From Novosphingobium sp. CF614 (GTDB lineage: Bacteria; Pseudomonadota; Alphaproteobacteria; Sphingomonadales; Sphingomonadaceae), in the NCBI RefSeq assembly GCF_900113255.1, contig NZ_FOOR01000013.1, positions 1 through 64,000 on the forward strand: 64,000 bases of DNA, in the 5' to 3' direction. The notes under the pieces are model-generated. The model was given only the letters and a program-made list of their open reading frames with translations, had not been told where the DNA came from and ran no database searches. A program made the translations under genes and the position numbers. The number at the start of each line of letters is the position of its first letter. Position 1 is the stretch's first letter. This document shows, piece by piece, positions 8,535-19,112 of this stretch.

Positions 8535-9332
8535 TCAGGTCGCGAGGTTTTCGGGCGCGTTCTTGTTCATCAGCCTGTACGCCCGCTCATACCACACGCT
8601 GTTCGGATAGTTGGCTTCGAGCACGGCGGCCGCTTTCTGCGCTTCCTCGGAAATCCCCAGCGAGAGATATCCTTCGACAAGGCGATAGAGCGCCTCCGGC
8701 GCGTGGCTGGTGGTCTGGAAATTGTCCACCACGTTGCGGAAACGCAGCGTGGCGGCAAGCCACTTGCCGCTGCGTTCATAAGAGCGGCCGATGGTCATTT
8801 CCTTGCCGGCAAGGTGATCGTTGACGAGATCGAGCTTCAGCTTGGCATCGGCGGCATAGCTGGTGGTCGGATAGCGGCGGACGATGTCGGTCAGCGCCTG
8901 CTTGGCCTGCTCGGTGGTCTTCTGGTCGCGCGTGACATCGCTGATCTGCTCGTAATAGCAGACGGCGACCAGGTAATAGGCGTAAGGCGCGTCCTTGTTG
9001 CCCGGGTGGATCGACAGGAAGCGCTGCGCCGACTGGATCGCCTTGTTGTAGTCACGCGCGGCGTAATAGCTGAAGGCGCTCATCAGCTGGGCGCGGCGGG
9101 CCCAGGGCGAATAGGGATGCTGGCGCTCCACTTCGTCGAACAGCGCGGCGGCCTGCTTGGTCCGCCCCTCGTCGAGCCGGGCCTTCGCCGCCGCGTAGAG
9201 CGTGTCCACGTCGCGCGCGACATAGGCGGTATCCTTGTTCTTGCCCCCTCGCCCGGCGCAGCCGGCGGTAAGGACAAGCGCCACCGTGGCGGCGGCAAGG
9301 AGGGCGGTCTTCAATCGCGAACGTTCGAGCAT
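8535..9332 (-). CDS. bamD: Outer membrane assembly lipoprotein BamD
   Basis: BamD is the essential lipoprotein of the BAM complex, which inserts beta-barrel proteins into the outer membrane. The 265-residue product has a lipoprotein signal peptide with lipobox LTAGC (Cys25), followed by tetratricopeptide-type helices, including YAAAKARLDEGRTKQAAALF and RAQLMSAFSYYAARDYNKAI. The size matches alphaproteobacterial BamD. It lies upstream of recN on the same strand, a common arrangement in this class. Confidence 0.95.
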   Translation of the reverse strand: MLERSRLKTALLAAATVALVLTAGCAGRGGKNKDTAYVARDVDTLYAAAKARLDEGRTKQAAALFDEVERQHPYSPWARRAQLMSAFSYYAARDYNKAIQSAQRFLSIHPGNKDAPYAYYLVAVCYYEQISDVTRDQKTTEQAKQALTDIVRRYPTTSYAADAKLKLDLVNDHLAGKEMTIGRSYERSGKWLAATLRFRNVVDNFQTTSHAPEALYRLVEGYLSLGISEEAQKAAAVLEANYPNSVWYERAYRLMNKNAPENLAT

Positions 9333-9456
9333 GGCGAGGGTCTATAGACAGCGCGATGCTGAACGCCAAGTGAAGTTGCGCGGGTGCATGCCCGCCGTGC
9401 CGATACACGCACTGCAACAGGTGACAATCCGGCACGCGATGCCATAGTAGGCGGGC

Positions 9457-11238
9457 ATGACCGGCAGCAGCGATCTCTATTCCCCCGTCATGTCCGATGC
9501 CCTGGTGATCCTGGGTGCCGCGGGCATTGTCATCCCGGTGTTCAACCGCTTCCGGATCACGCCGGTGATCGGATTCATCCTGGTGGGACTGCTGGTCGGG
9601 CCGTTCGGCCTGGGCCGGCACGTCTTCGATCACCCCTGGCTTTCGTACATCACCATCACCGACCCCGACGGGCTGGAGGGGTTCGCCGAATTCGGCATCA
9701 TCCTGCTGCTGTTTTCGATCGGGTTGGAGCTGTCCTTCGCGCGCCTGTGGGAAATGCGGCGGATGGTCTTCGGGCTGGGTTCGCTGGAACTGATCGTGAC
9801 CGGCTGCGCGCTGACCTTCATCCTCGCCGCGATCGGTGAGCATTTCGTCGGCGCGATGGCGCTGGGGCTGGCCCTTGCCCTGTCCTCGACGGCGCTGGTG
9901 CTCAAGATCACCAACACCACCACGCCGGTCGGCCGCGCCGCGCTGGCCATGCTGCTGTTCGAGGATATCGCGCTGGTGCCGATCATCTTCCTGCTCGGCG
10001 CGCTGGCGCCGCACGCGGAGGGCAATGGCGTCGGCAACCTGCTCGACACGCTGCTGTGGGGCACCGTGGCGGTGGGGGGCCTGCTGGTGCTGGGCCGCTA
10101 CCTGCTGCCGCCGCTGTTCGCGCAGGCGGCGCGCACCAAGAGCCCCGAGCTGTTCCTGGCCGCAAGCCTGCTGGTGGTGATCCTTGCCTCGCTGGCGACG
10201 GCGGCCACGGGCCTTTCGCCGATCGTCGGCGCGCTGGTGGCCGGCCTGCTGATCGCCGAGACCGAGTACCACGCCGAAGTGGAGCAGATCACCGAGCCGT
10301 TCAAGGGCCTGGCCCTCGGCGTCTTCCTGATTACCATCGGCATGAGCATCGACCTCATGGTGGTCTGGGAAAACCTGGGCTCGATCCTGGTCGCCACGGT
10401 CGGCGTCGTCCTGCTCAAGTCCGTGGTGACGGGGCTGCTCCTGCGGCTGATGGGCGCGCGGCGCGGCACCGCGACCGAAACCGGCATCCTCATGTCGAGC
10501 CCTTCCGAAACCACGCTGATCGTCCTCACCGCCGCGTCCTCCGCCCAGCTGATCCAGCAGGGCACCGCGCAGTTCTGGCAGATCGTCACAGCGCTGGGCC
10601 TCACCATCACGCCGCTGCTGTCACTGGCGGGCAAGACCATGGCGCGACGCGTCGACGGCATCGAGCCGCCGCACCAGCCGGCGGACGGCGAGGGCAAGCC
10701 GCGCATCATCATCGTCGGCTTCGGCCGCGTCGGACGGCTCGTCGCCGACATGCTGGCGAAACATGGCCGACCCTATGTGGCGGTCGAAAGCAACACCGAT
10801 TCCGTCACGGAAGGGCGCCGGCGCGGCTATGCGGTGACGTTCGGAAATGCCGGTCACGGCGATGCGATGCTGCGCCTGGGCGCCGCCGAAGCCGCCGCGG
10901 TGATCCTGACGATGGACGAGCCCGTCACCGCCCAGCGCATCGTGCGCAAGCTGCGCGCCCAGTTCCCCGACCTGCCGATCATCGCCCGCGCCCGCGACGC
11001 CGACCATGCCGCCCAGCTCTACCGCGCCGGCGCCACCCACGCGGTGCCGGAAACGCTGGAAAGCTCGCTCCAGCTCTCCGAGGCGGTGCTGGTCGAGATC
11101 GGCGTGGCGATGGGCCCGGTAATCGCCTCGATCCACGAAAAACGCGACGAATTCCGCGAGACGATCATGCGGCAGGGCGGGCTCAAGGAGAAACCCGCGC
11201 TCAAATCCAGCCGATTGCGCGAGCCGGAATCGAGCTAA
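9457..11238 (+). CDS. CPA2-family cation:proton antiporter with TrkA-N (RCK) domain
   Basis: This 593-residue inner-membrane transporter is related to KefB/KefC and YbaL and would exchange K+ or Na+ for protons. About 12-13 hydrophobic segments occupy residues 10-390, with the family motifs IGLELSFARLW and ALGLALALSSTALVLK. A cytosolic Rossmann domain starting RIIIVGFGRVGRLVADM (about residue 410) is the ligand-sensing TrkA-N/RCK module. The first ATG is used; a second in-frame ATG twelve codons later (MSDALVIL) gives a cleaner N terminus and is an alternative start. The gene is divergent from bamD, and a hypothetical membrane protein follows after 19 bp. Whether glutathione gates it, as in KefB/C, is unknown. 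Confidence 0.9.
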   Translation: MTGSSDLYSPVMSDALVILGAAGIVIPVFNRFRITPVIGFILVGLLVGPFGLGRHVFDHPWLSYITITDPDGLEGFAEFGIILLLFSIGLELSFARLWEMRRMVFGLGSLELIVTGCALTFILAAIGEHFVGAMALGLALALSSTALVLKITNTTTPVGRAALAMLLFEDIALVPIIFLLGALAPHAEGNGVGNLLDTLLWGTVAVGGLLVLGRYLLPPLFAQAARTKSPELFLAASLLVVILASLATAATGLSPIVGALVAGLLIAETEYHAEVEQITEPFKGLALGVFLITIGMSIDLMVVWENLGSILVATVGVVLLKSVVTGLLLRLMGARRGTATETGILMSSPSETTLIVLTAASSAQLIQQGTAQFWQIVTALGLTITPLLSLAGKTMARRVDGIEPPHQPADGEGKPRIIIVGFGRVGRLVADMLAKHGRPYVAVESNTDSVTEGRRRGYAVTFGNAGHGDAMLRLGAAEAAAVILTMDEPVTAQRIVRKLRAQFPDLPIIARARDADHAAQLYRAGATHAVPETLESSLQLSEAVLVEIGVAMGPVIASIHEKRDEFRETIMRQGGLKEKPALKSSRLREPESS

Positions 11239-11257
11239 CGAAGGAGCAGCGACCATC

Positions 11258-12280
11258 ATGGAGAACGCATCGGCGGCAACGCAAGGGAGATACGGCAAAT
11301 TTACCTGGCTCATAGTACCGGCAATTGCCATTGGCGCGGCGCGATGGGCCGGACACAGCAGCCTTGCCTTAGCCTATCCCCGCCTTGCGGCAGCCCTGTT
11401 CCTTTGGATTGCCGCCGATGCCTTGACGCTGACAGTGATGGCCCGCTCGCCGAACCGCCGCCCTGCCGCCCATTCCGTCCTCGCATGCCTGGCCAGCGCC
11501 TGCATCGTAGTGGCCTTGAGCGCGCCACCGAGCGTGCGCCAGGGACTTGGCGCTCTGCCATGGCTGAGCGCCGTGATGACGCTGGTCGTGCTGGCCCATC
11601 TGGGCTGGAGCGCGATCCGCGCCAGCAAGACCTGGCGATCCGCCCAAGGGCAAGCCGCGGACAGATTCCGCGCTGTCGCGGAAGTTTTCCTGCCTGGCCC
11701 GCTGGTCCGTTTCGCAAGCGCGGAGATTTCGCTGCTTCACCTCGCCCTTTTCAAATGGGGTGCCGAGCCCGACATTCCGCACGGTACGCGCGGCTTTGCC
11801 TATCATCGCCACCTTGCGCCGATGGTGAGCGTGCTGCTGGCCATCCAGGTGATCGAAATCGCGGTAATGGACTTGCTGGTCGGGTTGTGGAACCGCTACG
11901 TGGCCAGCGTGCTCACCGCGATCGGCCTTGCCGCGCTGGTTTACATGGTGGGATTAATCAAATCACTCCGCTTGCGGCCAATCCTGCTCACCGAAGAAGG
12001 GTTGCTGGTGCGGGCCGGCATTCTGCATGAGCGCTTCATCAGCTATCAACAAATTGCCGGAATCGCACCAAGCATAGAAGCTGTGGAGGTCAAGGATCGC
12101 ACGACGCTCGACATGGCCCTTCTGGCTTGGCCCAATGTCCTGTTGCGACTTCGCCAGCCCATCGCGCGTCGCCCTTTCCTGCGCACTCGCCCCGCCATCA
12201 CCGCGCTTGCCTTCAAGGTCGACGATCCCGAAGCCTTCCTCAACGCTCTGAACTGGAAGCTTCGGCAGGCCTGTGCTTGA
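11258..12280 (+). CDS. Hypothetical integral membrane protein
   Basis: The product has 340 residues with about six hydrophobic segments. Three lie in the first 120 residues (including FTWLIVPAIAIGAA and AALFLWIAADALTL), one lies near 195 (MVSVLLAIQVIEIAVMDLLV), and a pair follows to about 235. A soluble C-terminal domain of about 100 residues comes after. I see no catalytic motif. The C-terminal part, with ILLTEEGLLVRAGILHERFI, resembles the PH-like domains found after membrane segments in some bacterial proteins, but this is weak. It follows the cation antiporter by 19 bp and may be co-transcribed with it. Function unknown. Confidence 0.75.
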   Translation: MENASAATQGRYGKFTWLIVPAIAIGAARWAGHSSLALAYPRLAAALFLWIAADALTLTVMARSPNRRPAAHSVLACLASACIVVALSAPPSVRQGLGALPWLSAVMTLVVLAHLGWSAIRASKTWRSAQGQAADRFRAVAEVFLPGPLVRFASAEISLLHLALFKWGAEPDIPHGTRGFAYHRHLAPMVSVLLAIQVIEIAVMDLLVGLWNRYVASVLTAIGLAALVYMVGLIKSLRLRPILLTEEGLLVRAGILHERFISYQQIAGIAPSIEAVEVKDRTTLDMALLAWPNVLLRLRQPIARRPFLRTRPAITALAFKVDDPEAFLNALNWKLRQACA

Positions 12281-12285
12281 AGCCC

Positions 12286-13227
12286 CTACCCTCTCGGCTC
12301 GAACACCGACCATCCCGTCCGCTGCACCAGCCGCTCCAGCGCCAGCTGGCCCAGATGCGAGTTGCCGCTCGGGTTGAGCCCCGGCGACCAGACCGCGATG
12401 CTGGCGATCCCCGGCGCGACGGCCAGGATGCCGCCGCCCACGCCGGACTTGCCGGGCAGGCCGATGCGATAGGCGAAGTCGCCCGAATTGTCGTAGTGCC
12501 CGCAGGACATCATCAGCGCGTTGATCCGCCGCGCGCGCTTTTCGGTGACGACCCGGTGCCCACCGACTTGCCCCCCGCCCATCAGGTAGCGGCCGGCCAT
12601 GGCCAGTTGCCGGCAGTTCATCGCCAGCGCGCAGAAGTGGAAATACGTGCCCAGCACCATGCCCACGTCGCCATGGATATTGCCGAAGGCGCGCATGTAG
12701 TTGGCCAGCGCCATGTTGCGAAAGCCGGTCTCCAGCTCGGCGCGGGCGACCGTCTCGTCGATCGCGATGCCATCGTCGCCCGCCAGTTCGCGCACGAAGC
12801 GCAGCATCTGCCCGATCGCCTCGCGCGGCTGCAACCGCCCGAGCAGCACATCGCACAGCACGATCGCACCGGCATTGACGAAAGGATTGCGCGGAATTCC
12901 GTGCTCGGTCTCGAGCTGGACGATCGAGTTGAACGCCGATCCGGAAGGCTCGCGCCCGACCCGGTGCCAAAGCTGGTCGCCGACCGCGCCCAGCGCCAGG
13001 GTCAGCGCGAAGACCTTGGAGATCGACTGGATCGAGAACGGCTCTTCCGCATCGCCCGCGGCGTGGACGGTGCCGTCATGCAGGATGACGGCGATGCCGA
13101 ACTTGTCGGCCGGCACTTGCGCGAGCGGCGGGATATAGGTGGCGACTTTGCCGCGATTCTCGTGGGAGCGCATCTCTTCGGCGATTTCGGCGACGATCCG
13201 GGCGATGGCGATGTCCGCGACGGCCAT
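12286..13227 (-). CDS. glsA: Glutaminase
   Basis: This beta-lactamase-fold glutaminase hydrolyses L-glutamine to glutamate and ammonia in the cytosol. The nucleophile motif S-x-x-K is visible in [16 protein letters not shown], and the conserved blocks [28 protein letters not shown] and the C-terminal [13 protein letters not shown] are present. The start [12 protein letters not shown] at 13227 (313 residues) is preferred because GGGGAG lies about 10 bases upstream; a start 21 bases earlier overlaps the preceding gene. It directly follows the GNAT gene on the same strand, 4 bp after its stop. Confidence 0.93.
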   Translation of the reverse strand: MAVADIAIARIVAEIAEEMRSHENRGKVATYIPPLAQVPADKFGIAVILHDGTVHAAGDAEEPFSIQSISKVFALTLALGAVGDQLWHRVGREPSGSAFNSIVQLETEHGIPRNPFVNAGAIVLCDVLLGRLQPREAIGQMLRFVRELAGDDGIAIDETVARAELETGFRNMALANYMRAFGNIHGDVGMVLGTYFHFCALAMNCRQLAMAGRYLMGGGQVGGHRVVTEKRARRINALMMSCGHYDNSGDFAYRIGLPGKSGVGGGILAVAPGIASIAVWSPGLNPSGNSHLGQLALERLVQRTGWSVFEPRG

Positions 13228-13231
13228 GCTT

Positions 13232-13888
13232 TCACATCTCCCCTTCATTCCGCGTCGGCGGAATTCCTGCCGTGACGTAAGGCGACAGGACCGTCCAGCC
13301 CATACTGAGATAAAGCGCCTTGCCCTCTTCCGTCGCGGTCAAAACCTGCTGGCTGGCCGCGCTTTTCCGGCAGCTCGCAAGCGCTCCCATCACCGCCCGG
13401 CCAAGCCCACGTCGCCGATGGTCGGGCTCGGTTCGGATGCGATCATAAACAAATGCTTCTTCGGTCTCCACGGCGAAGCCGCTGGCCGCAAGCTTTCCGT
13501 CCCGCGCGAAGATCGCCGCGTGGTTGACCCCGCCTTCGGCAGACAGTTCCAGATCGTAACCAAGTGGAACGACCGGGCCGGACAGCGTGATATCGGCGCT
13601 CATGAAATAGCTGGAAGACATCAGTCGCCAGCGGTCCGGCAATAGCGACAGGAGAACCTCGGCTTCGCCGCAAAGCTTGAGCAGGTGGAACGGCTTCGTC
13701 ACCTCCCGGCCAATGGCGGTTATCCCTTCTTCGGGAGCGGCAAAGACCCAGCGCACCCGTTCATCATCCAGATTCGTATCGACCCGCCAGCTCCCCCGAT
13801 CGAATACCGGCGCCGGCAAGCCGCGCGAGATGGATCGGCCTTCAAGCCAGGCGCGCACCAGGGCGCGATCGCGGCCCTCGCCGAACAT
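13232..13888 (-). CDS. GNAT-family N-acetyltransferase
   Basis: This 218-residue protein has a C-terminal acetyl-CoA-binding GNAT core: the beta-bulge and P-loop-like stretch [20 protein letters not shown] matches motif A (R/Q-x-x-G-x-G/A), followed by [14 protein letters not shown], typical of motif B. The N-terminal 110 residues are variable and may bind the acceptor. The start at 13888 is set 11 bases after the alaS stop, and the reading frame could extend further only through alaS. The alaS-GNAT-glsA order on one strand suggests co-transcription. The acceptor substrate is unknown. Confidence 0.8.
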   Translation of the reverse strand: MFGEGRDRALVRAWLEGRSISRGLPAPVFDRGSWRVDTNLDDERVRWVFAAPEEGITAIGREVTKPFHLLKLCGEAEVLLSLLPDRWRLMSSSYFMSADITLSGPVVPLGYDLELSAEGGVNHAAIFARDGKLAASGFAVETEEAFVYDRIRTEPDHRRRGLGRAVMGALASCRKSAASQQVLTATEEGKALYLSMGWTVLSPYVTAGIPPTRNEGEM

Positions 13889-13899
13889 AAGCCGCTCGG

Positions 13900-16560
<2,661 letters not shown>

Positions 16561-16712
16561 ATTCGCGCCGATAAGCCACGCGCGCGCGGGCGGCAAGCCG
16601 TTGTCTGCGGTCAGAGTGTTCCGCATTCGCGATGAACGACCATGTGGCGAGACGAGCCCCGACAGTTCACGCGGGTTTACACCAAGTATCATCGATCGGA
16701 ACTCCTGTTCCG

Positions 16713-16828
16713 CTTTCCTTCGTCGTCGCGGGCCGCCGAAGGGCGGCGCGGCAATCTAACGCGGTTGACGCCGCCCTGGATTGCTTCGGCGGCTTCCCCG
16801 CCTCGCAACGGCGAAAGGAGAAAACGAG
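16713..16828. repeat. Composite intergenic palindromic repeat, copy A
   Basis: CTTTCCTTCGTCGTCGCG and GGCGCGGCAATC run into GCGGTTGACGC, and then CCTGGATTGCTTCGGCGGC and CCTCGCAACGGCGAAAG. The two halves are imperfect inverted copies of one module, making a long foldback. The same layout recurs at 44372-44481, a single half with flank lies at 25060-25119, and a flank remains at 4651-4697. It sits upstream of alaS and fills most of a stretch of about 450 bp without genes (16561-17010). Confidence 0.7.
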
Positions 16829-16849
16829 TCGCAGCACGATCACGCGCCT

Positions 16850-16965
16850 CCGCTCGTCCTGAGCCCGTCGAAGCTTGTCCGGAACGGCGGCTGCAAACCG
16901 CCAGCCGAAAGGGACGATGGCGCGGCGGTGGGGCCAACACTCTTCGACAAGCTCAGAATGAGCGG
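16850..16965. repeat. Second inverted repeat family next to copy A
   Basis: CCGCTCGTCCTGAGCCCGTC then GAAG at 16850 is matched by an inverted copy, CTTCGACAAGCTCAGAATGA then GCGG, ending at 16965, with about 65 bp between. A related pair of half-copies lies at 24972-25009 next to copy B of the other family. This type of CTTCGACAAGCTCAG motif is common between genes in many proteobacteria. No gene is visible around it. Confidence 0.65.
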
Positions 16966-17010
16966 ACCTTGATCCGGATTTCGGGTTCTTCACTCCGGGG
17001 CGCACGGGCT

Positions 17011-18183
17011 CTAAGCGCTGCATCCATCCGACGGAACGGTTGCATCACCTACCCGGCCGTCGCGGTTATAGATGTCGGGATACAACGCAAGCTTGCCCCG
17101 GCCGTCGGCACCCGCGGTGAAGTAGGCGACGTAGACCGGCAAGTCGGCAGGCAGCCTGATCGTGATGGTATTCCTGGTGGCCACGATGGCCTGAATGTCG
17201 TCGCGGGTCTTGATCCCTTCCAGCAGGGTGCCGGCGAAATCCAGCGCGTTGCCGACCCTGATGCAGCCGTGGCTGAAAGCGCGAACCTCGCGCGCGAACA
17301 AGTGTTTGCTCGGCGTGTCGTGCATGTAGACGGTAAAGGGATTGGGCATGTCCAGCTTCATCGCACCCAGCGCATTGTCCGGCCCGGGCTTCTGGCGGAC
17401 TTGCCCCCCGCTCCGGACATATCCCTGCCGTGCCGGAAAATTGCCGTGCTTCTCGCGGATGATGCTTTCGGGCACGGTCCACCAGGGATTCAGGATCACG
17501 CCGGTAATCATGGCGGAAAAGACCGGGGTCGGCGTCGAGCGCTTGCCGACGATCACCGGCCAGGTACCGACAAGGCGGCCCTGGCGCCACAGCTCGGCCT
17601 CGAAGGCCGCTGCATTGACCAGCACATAGTCCGGCCCCAGCGATCGCGGCATCCAGCGCCAGCGTTCCATGTTGCGGGCGATCCTCAGCCGGGACGGCGG
17701 ATCGGCCGGGGCGGCATAGGCGGCGCGCAGCACGGCGTAGTCCGGGTGCGTCGGTCCGAGGCCGGCGAAGAAGGAATCGATCATGTCGAGCGATACGGCG
17801 CGCTCCAGCTGCCCGTGCAGGTCGACCGCGCCGTCGCTGTCGGAAATCCGCCATCCCGCCCGCTGCGCCGCCGGGGCGAAACCCAGAAGATGCATGCGCG
17901 CCAGGCGAAGCGCCAGGTCGGTGGCCGTGCTGTCGATCGCCGCGCCGTCACCGCTGGCCTCCGCCCTGGCCAGGGGGGCGGCATCGAGCAACGGCAGGGC
18001 GTCCTCGGGCGCCTTGGCGATCCAGTACTCCAGCCGTTCAAGCTTCGCCGGAGTCCATCCGGGAACGGTTACTTCACCTGGATGCGCGGAACACAGGAAC
18101 AGGGCGCCCGCCGCAAGCAGGCCGGTCCGCGTTGTTCCCGCCGTTCGCCGGCGACACTTGAAAAGTCGCGCAGCCGCTTCCAC
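17011..18183 (-). CDS. L,D-transpeptidase (YcbB-like)
   Basis: The C-terminal half is a YkuD-type L,D-transpeptidase catalytic domain, which makes 3-3 cross-links in peptidoglycan or anchors proteins to it in the periplasm. The catalytic motif is FSHGCIRVGN, with the His a little upstream in VYMHDTPSKHLF. The preceding part (RNMERWRWMPRSLGPDYVLV) is typical of the YcbB/LdtD group. A GTG at 18183 is proposed as the start because it leaves a short basic segment before the signal-peptide core TGLLAAGALFLC (390 residues). The frame itself stays open much further upstream, so this start is uncertain. It is divergent from another L,D-transpeptidase with only 33 bp between. Confidence 0.85.
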   Translation of the reverse strand: MEAAARLFKCRRRTAGTTRTGLLAAGALFLCSAHPGEVTVPGWTPAKLERLEYWIAKAPEDALPLLDAAPLARAEASGDGAAIDSTATDLALRLARMHLLGFAPAAQRAGWRISDSDGAVDLHGQLERAVSLDMIDSFFAGLGPTHPDYAVLRAAYAAPADPPSRLRIARNMERWRWMPRSLGPDYVLVNAAAFEAELWRQGRLVGTWPVIVGKRSTPTPVFSAMITGVILNPWWTVPESIIREKHGNFPARQGYVRSGGQVRQKPGPDNALGAMKLDMPNPFTVYMHDTPSKHLFAREVRAFSHGCIRVGNALDFAGTLLEGIKTRDDIQAIVATRNTITIRLPADLPVYVAYFTAGADGRGKLALYPDIYNRDGRVGDATVPSDGCSA

Positions 18184-18216
18184 GTGTTGGGAAAAGACTT
18201 TCGGGATTCGCAAAAC

Positions 18217-18816
18217 ATGATTTTCAGCAGGCGCCGCTTTATTGGCGCCGTCGCTGCAGGTTCCGCAGGACTGGTCGCGCCGCGCGCTTTCGCCGCGGTC
18301 CGATCCGGCGATCGGCCGGCCCTGCTGCCACGCGCGATGGCTGCCTTGGATACCCATGCCTTCCATATCCGCAATCGCGACCTTATGGGGCTGGTCGACT
18401 TTACCGAGCCTTCCGCCCTTCCCCGCTTTCACGTTGTCGACATCGGCAATGGCAGGGTGCTGGCGACCCATCTCGTCGCGCATGGGCGCGGCTCCGACCC
18501 AGGCAACACCGGCTGGCTCGACCGCTTTTCGAATCGCCCCGGCTCCAACGCATCCTGCCGCGGCAGTTTCCTGACCGCGGGTACGTACTACGGCAAGCAT
18601 GGCCGCTCGGGCCGCCTCAATGGCCTCGATCCAGAGAACAGCAATGCCGCGAGCCGCGCGATCGTGATCCATGCGGCCGATTACGTCAGCCTGGGCATGG
18701 CCCTGTTGCAGGGACGCATCGGTCGCAGCCTCGGCTGCTTCGCCGTGCCGGACCGCAATGTGGCCGAAGTGCTGCAGCAGCTTGGTGAAGGCCGATTGCT
18801 GTTCGCGTGGAAATAG
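18217..18816 (+). CDS. Murein L,D-transpeptidase catalytic domain family protein (YkuD_2), Tat signal
   Basis: This 199-residue protein begins with a twin-arginine signal (SRRRFIGAVAAGSAGLVAPR) and carries the YkuD_2 domain: FHVVDIGNGRVLATHLVAHG, GSFLTAGTYYGKHGRSGRLN, IVIHAADYVS and the catalytic Cys in GRSLGCFAVP. This family is related to L,D-transpeptidases but is distinct from the YcbB type. Export by the Tat route suggests folding before secretion. The ATG is preceded only by a weak GGGA. Function in detail is unknown; a cell-wall role is likely. Confidence 0.85.
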   Translation: MIFSRRRFIGAVAAGSAGLVAPRAFAAVRSGDRPALLPRAMAALDTHAFHIRNRDLMGLVDFTEPSALPRFHVVDIGNGRVLATHLVAHGRGSDPGNTGWLDRFSNRPGSNASCRGSFLTAGTYYGKHGRSGRLNGLDPENSNAASRAIVIHAADYVSLGMALLQGRIGRSLGCFAVPDRNVAEVLQQLGEGRLLFAWK

Positions 18817-18924
18817 CCGCGTCAACCTGCCCTCCCCATCCCCGCCGTGGAATGTTCCCTGCCTTGCGCCGACGGTCCGGCGTGACGTTCCTCGTTTCCG
18901 CGCATGCGAACAGAAATCCATCCC

Positions 18925-18992
18925 CGGCACGGCTTTTGCATTGATTGCGGTCAACGCATGCGGCGCATGCTGTCGCGGCAGAAGCCGTGCCG
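18925..18992. promoter_or_regulatory. Inverted repeat upstream of the RND efflux operon
   Basis: CGGCACGGCTT (18925-18935) and its exact inverse AAGCCGTGCCG (18982-18992) are separated by 46 bases, about 120 bp ahead of the proposed adaptor start. The interval also holds GCATGCGGCGCATGC. It could be a regulator site pair, a structured leader, or a terminator for the preceding gene. No regulator gene is adjacent. Nothing else was seen in 18817-19112. Confidence 0.35.
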
Positions 18993-19112
18993 TTTCGCGG
19001 CCTGTAACGATGCTTGATGATTGGTCGCAAAATGTCGCACCTGCGAATTGCGCTCTTGTGGGAGCGCCCGTTTGCATCGATAGGATGCGTCGAAGTCAGG
19101 AAAGCATGCGAC

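Noticed and set aside
16561..16692. A 44-residue N-terminal extension of AlaS
   Set aside because: [15 protein letters not shown] is the conserved AlaS start; the upstream residues are unconserved and run into repeat copy A.
18184..19077. A long N-terminal extension of the YcbB-type L,D-transpeptidase
   Set aside because: It would lie entirely opposite the YkuD_2 gene and precede the signal peptide by about 300 residues.
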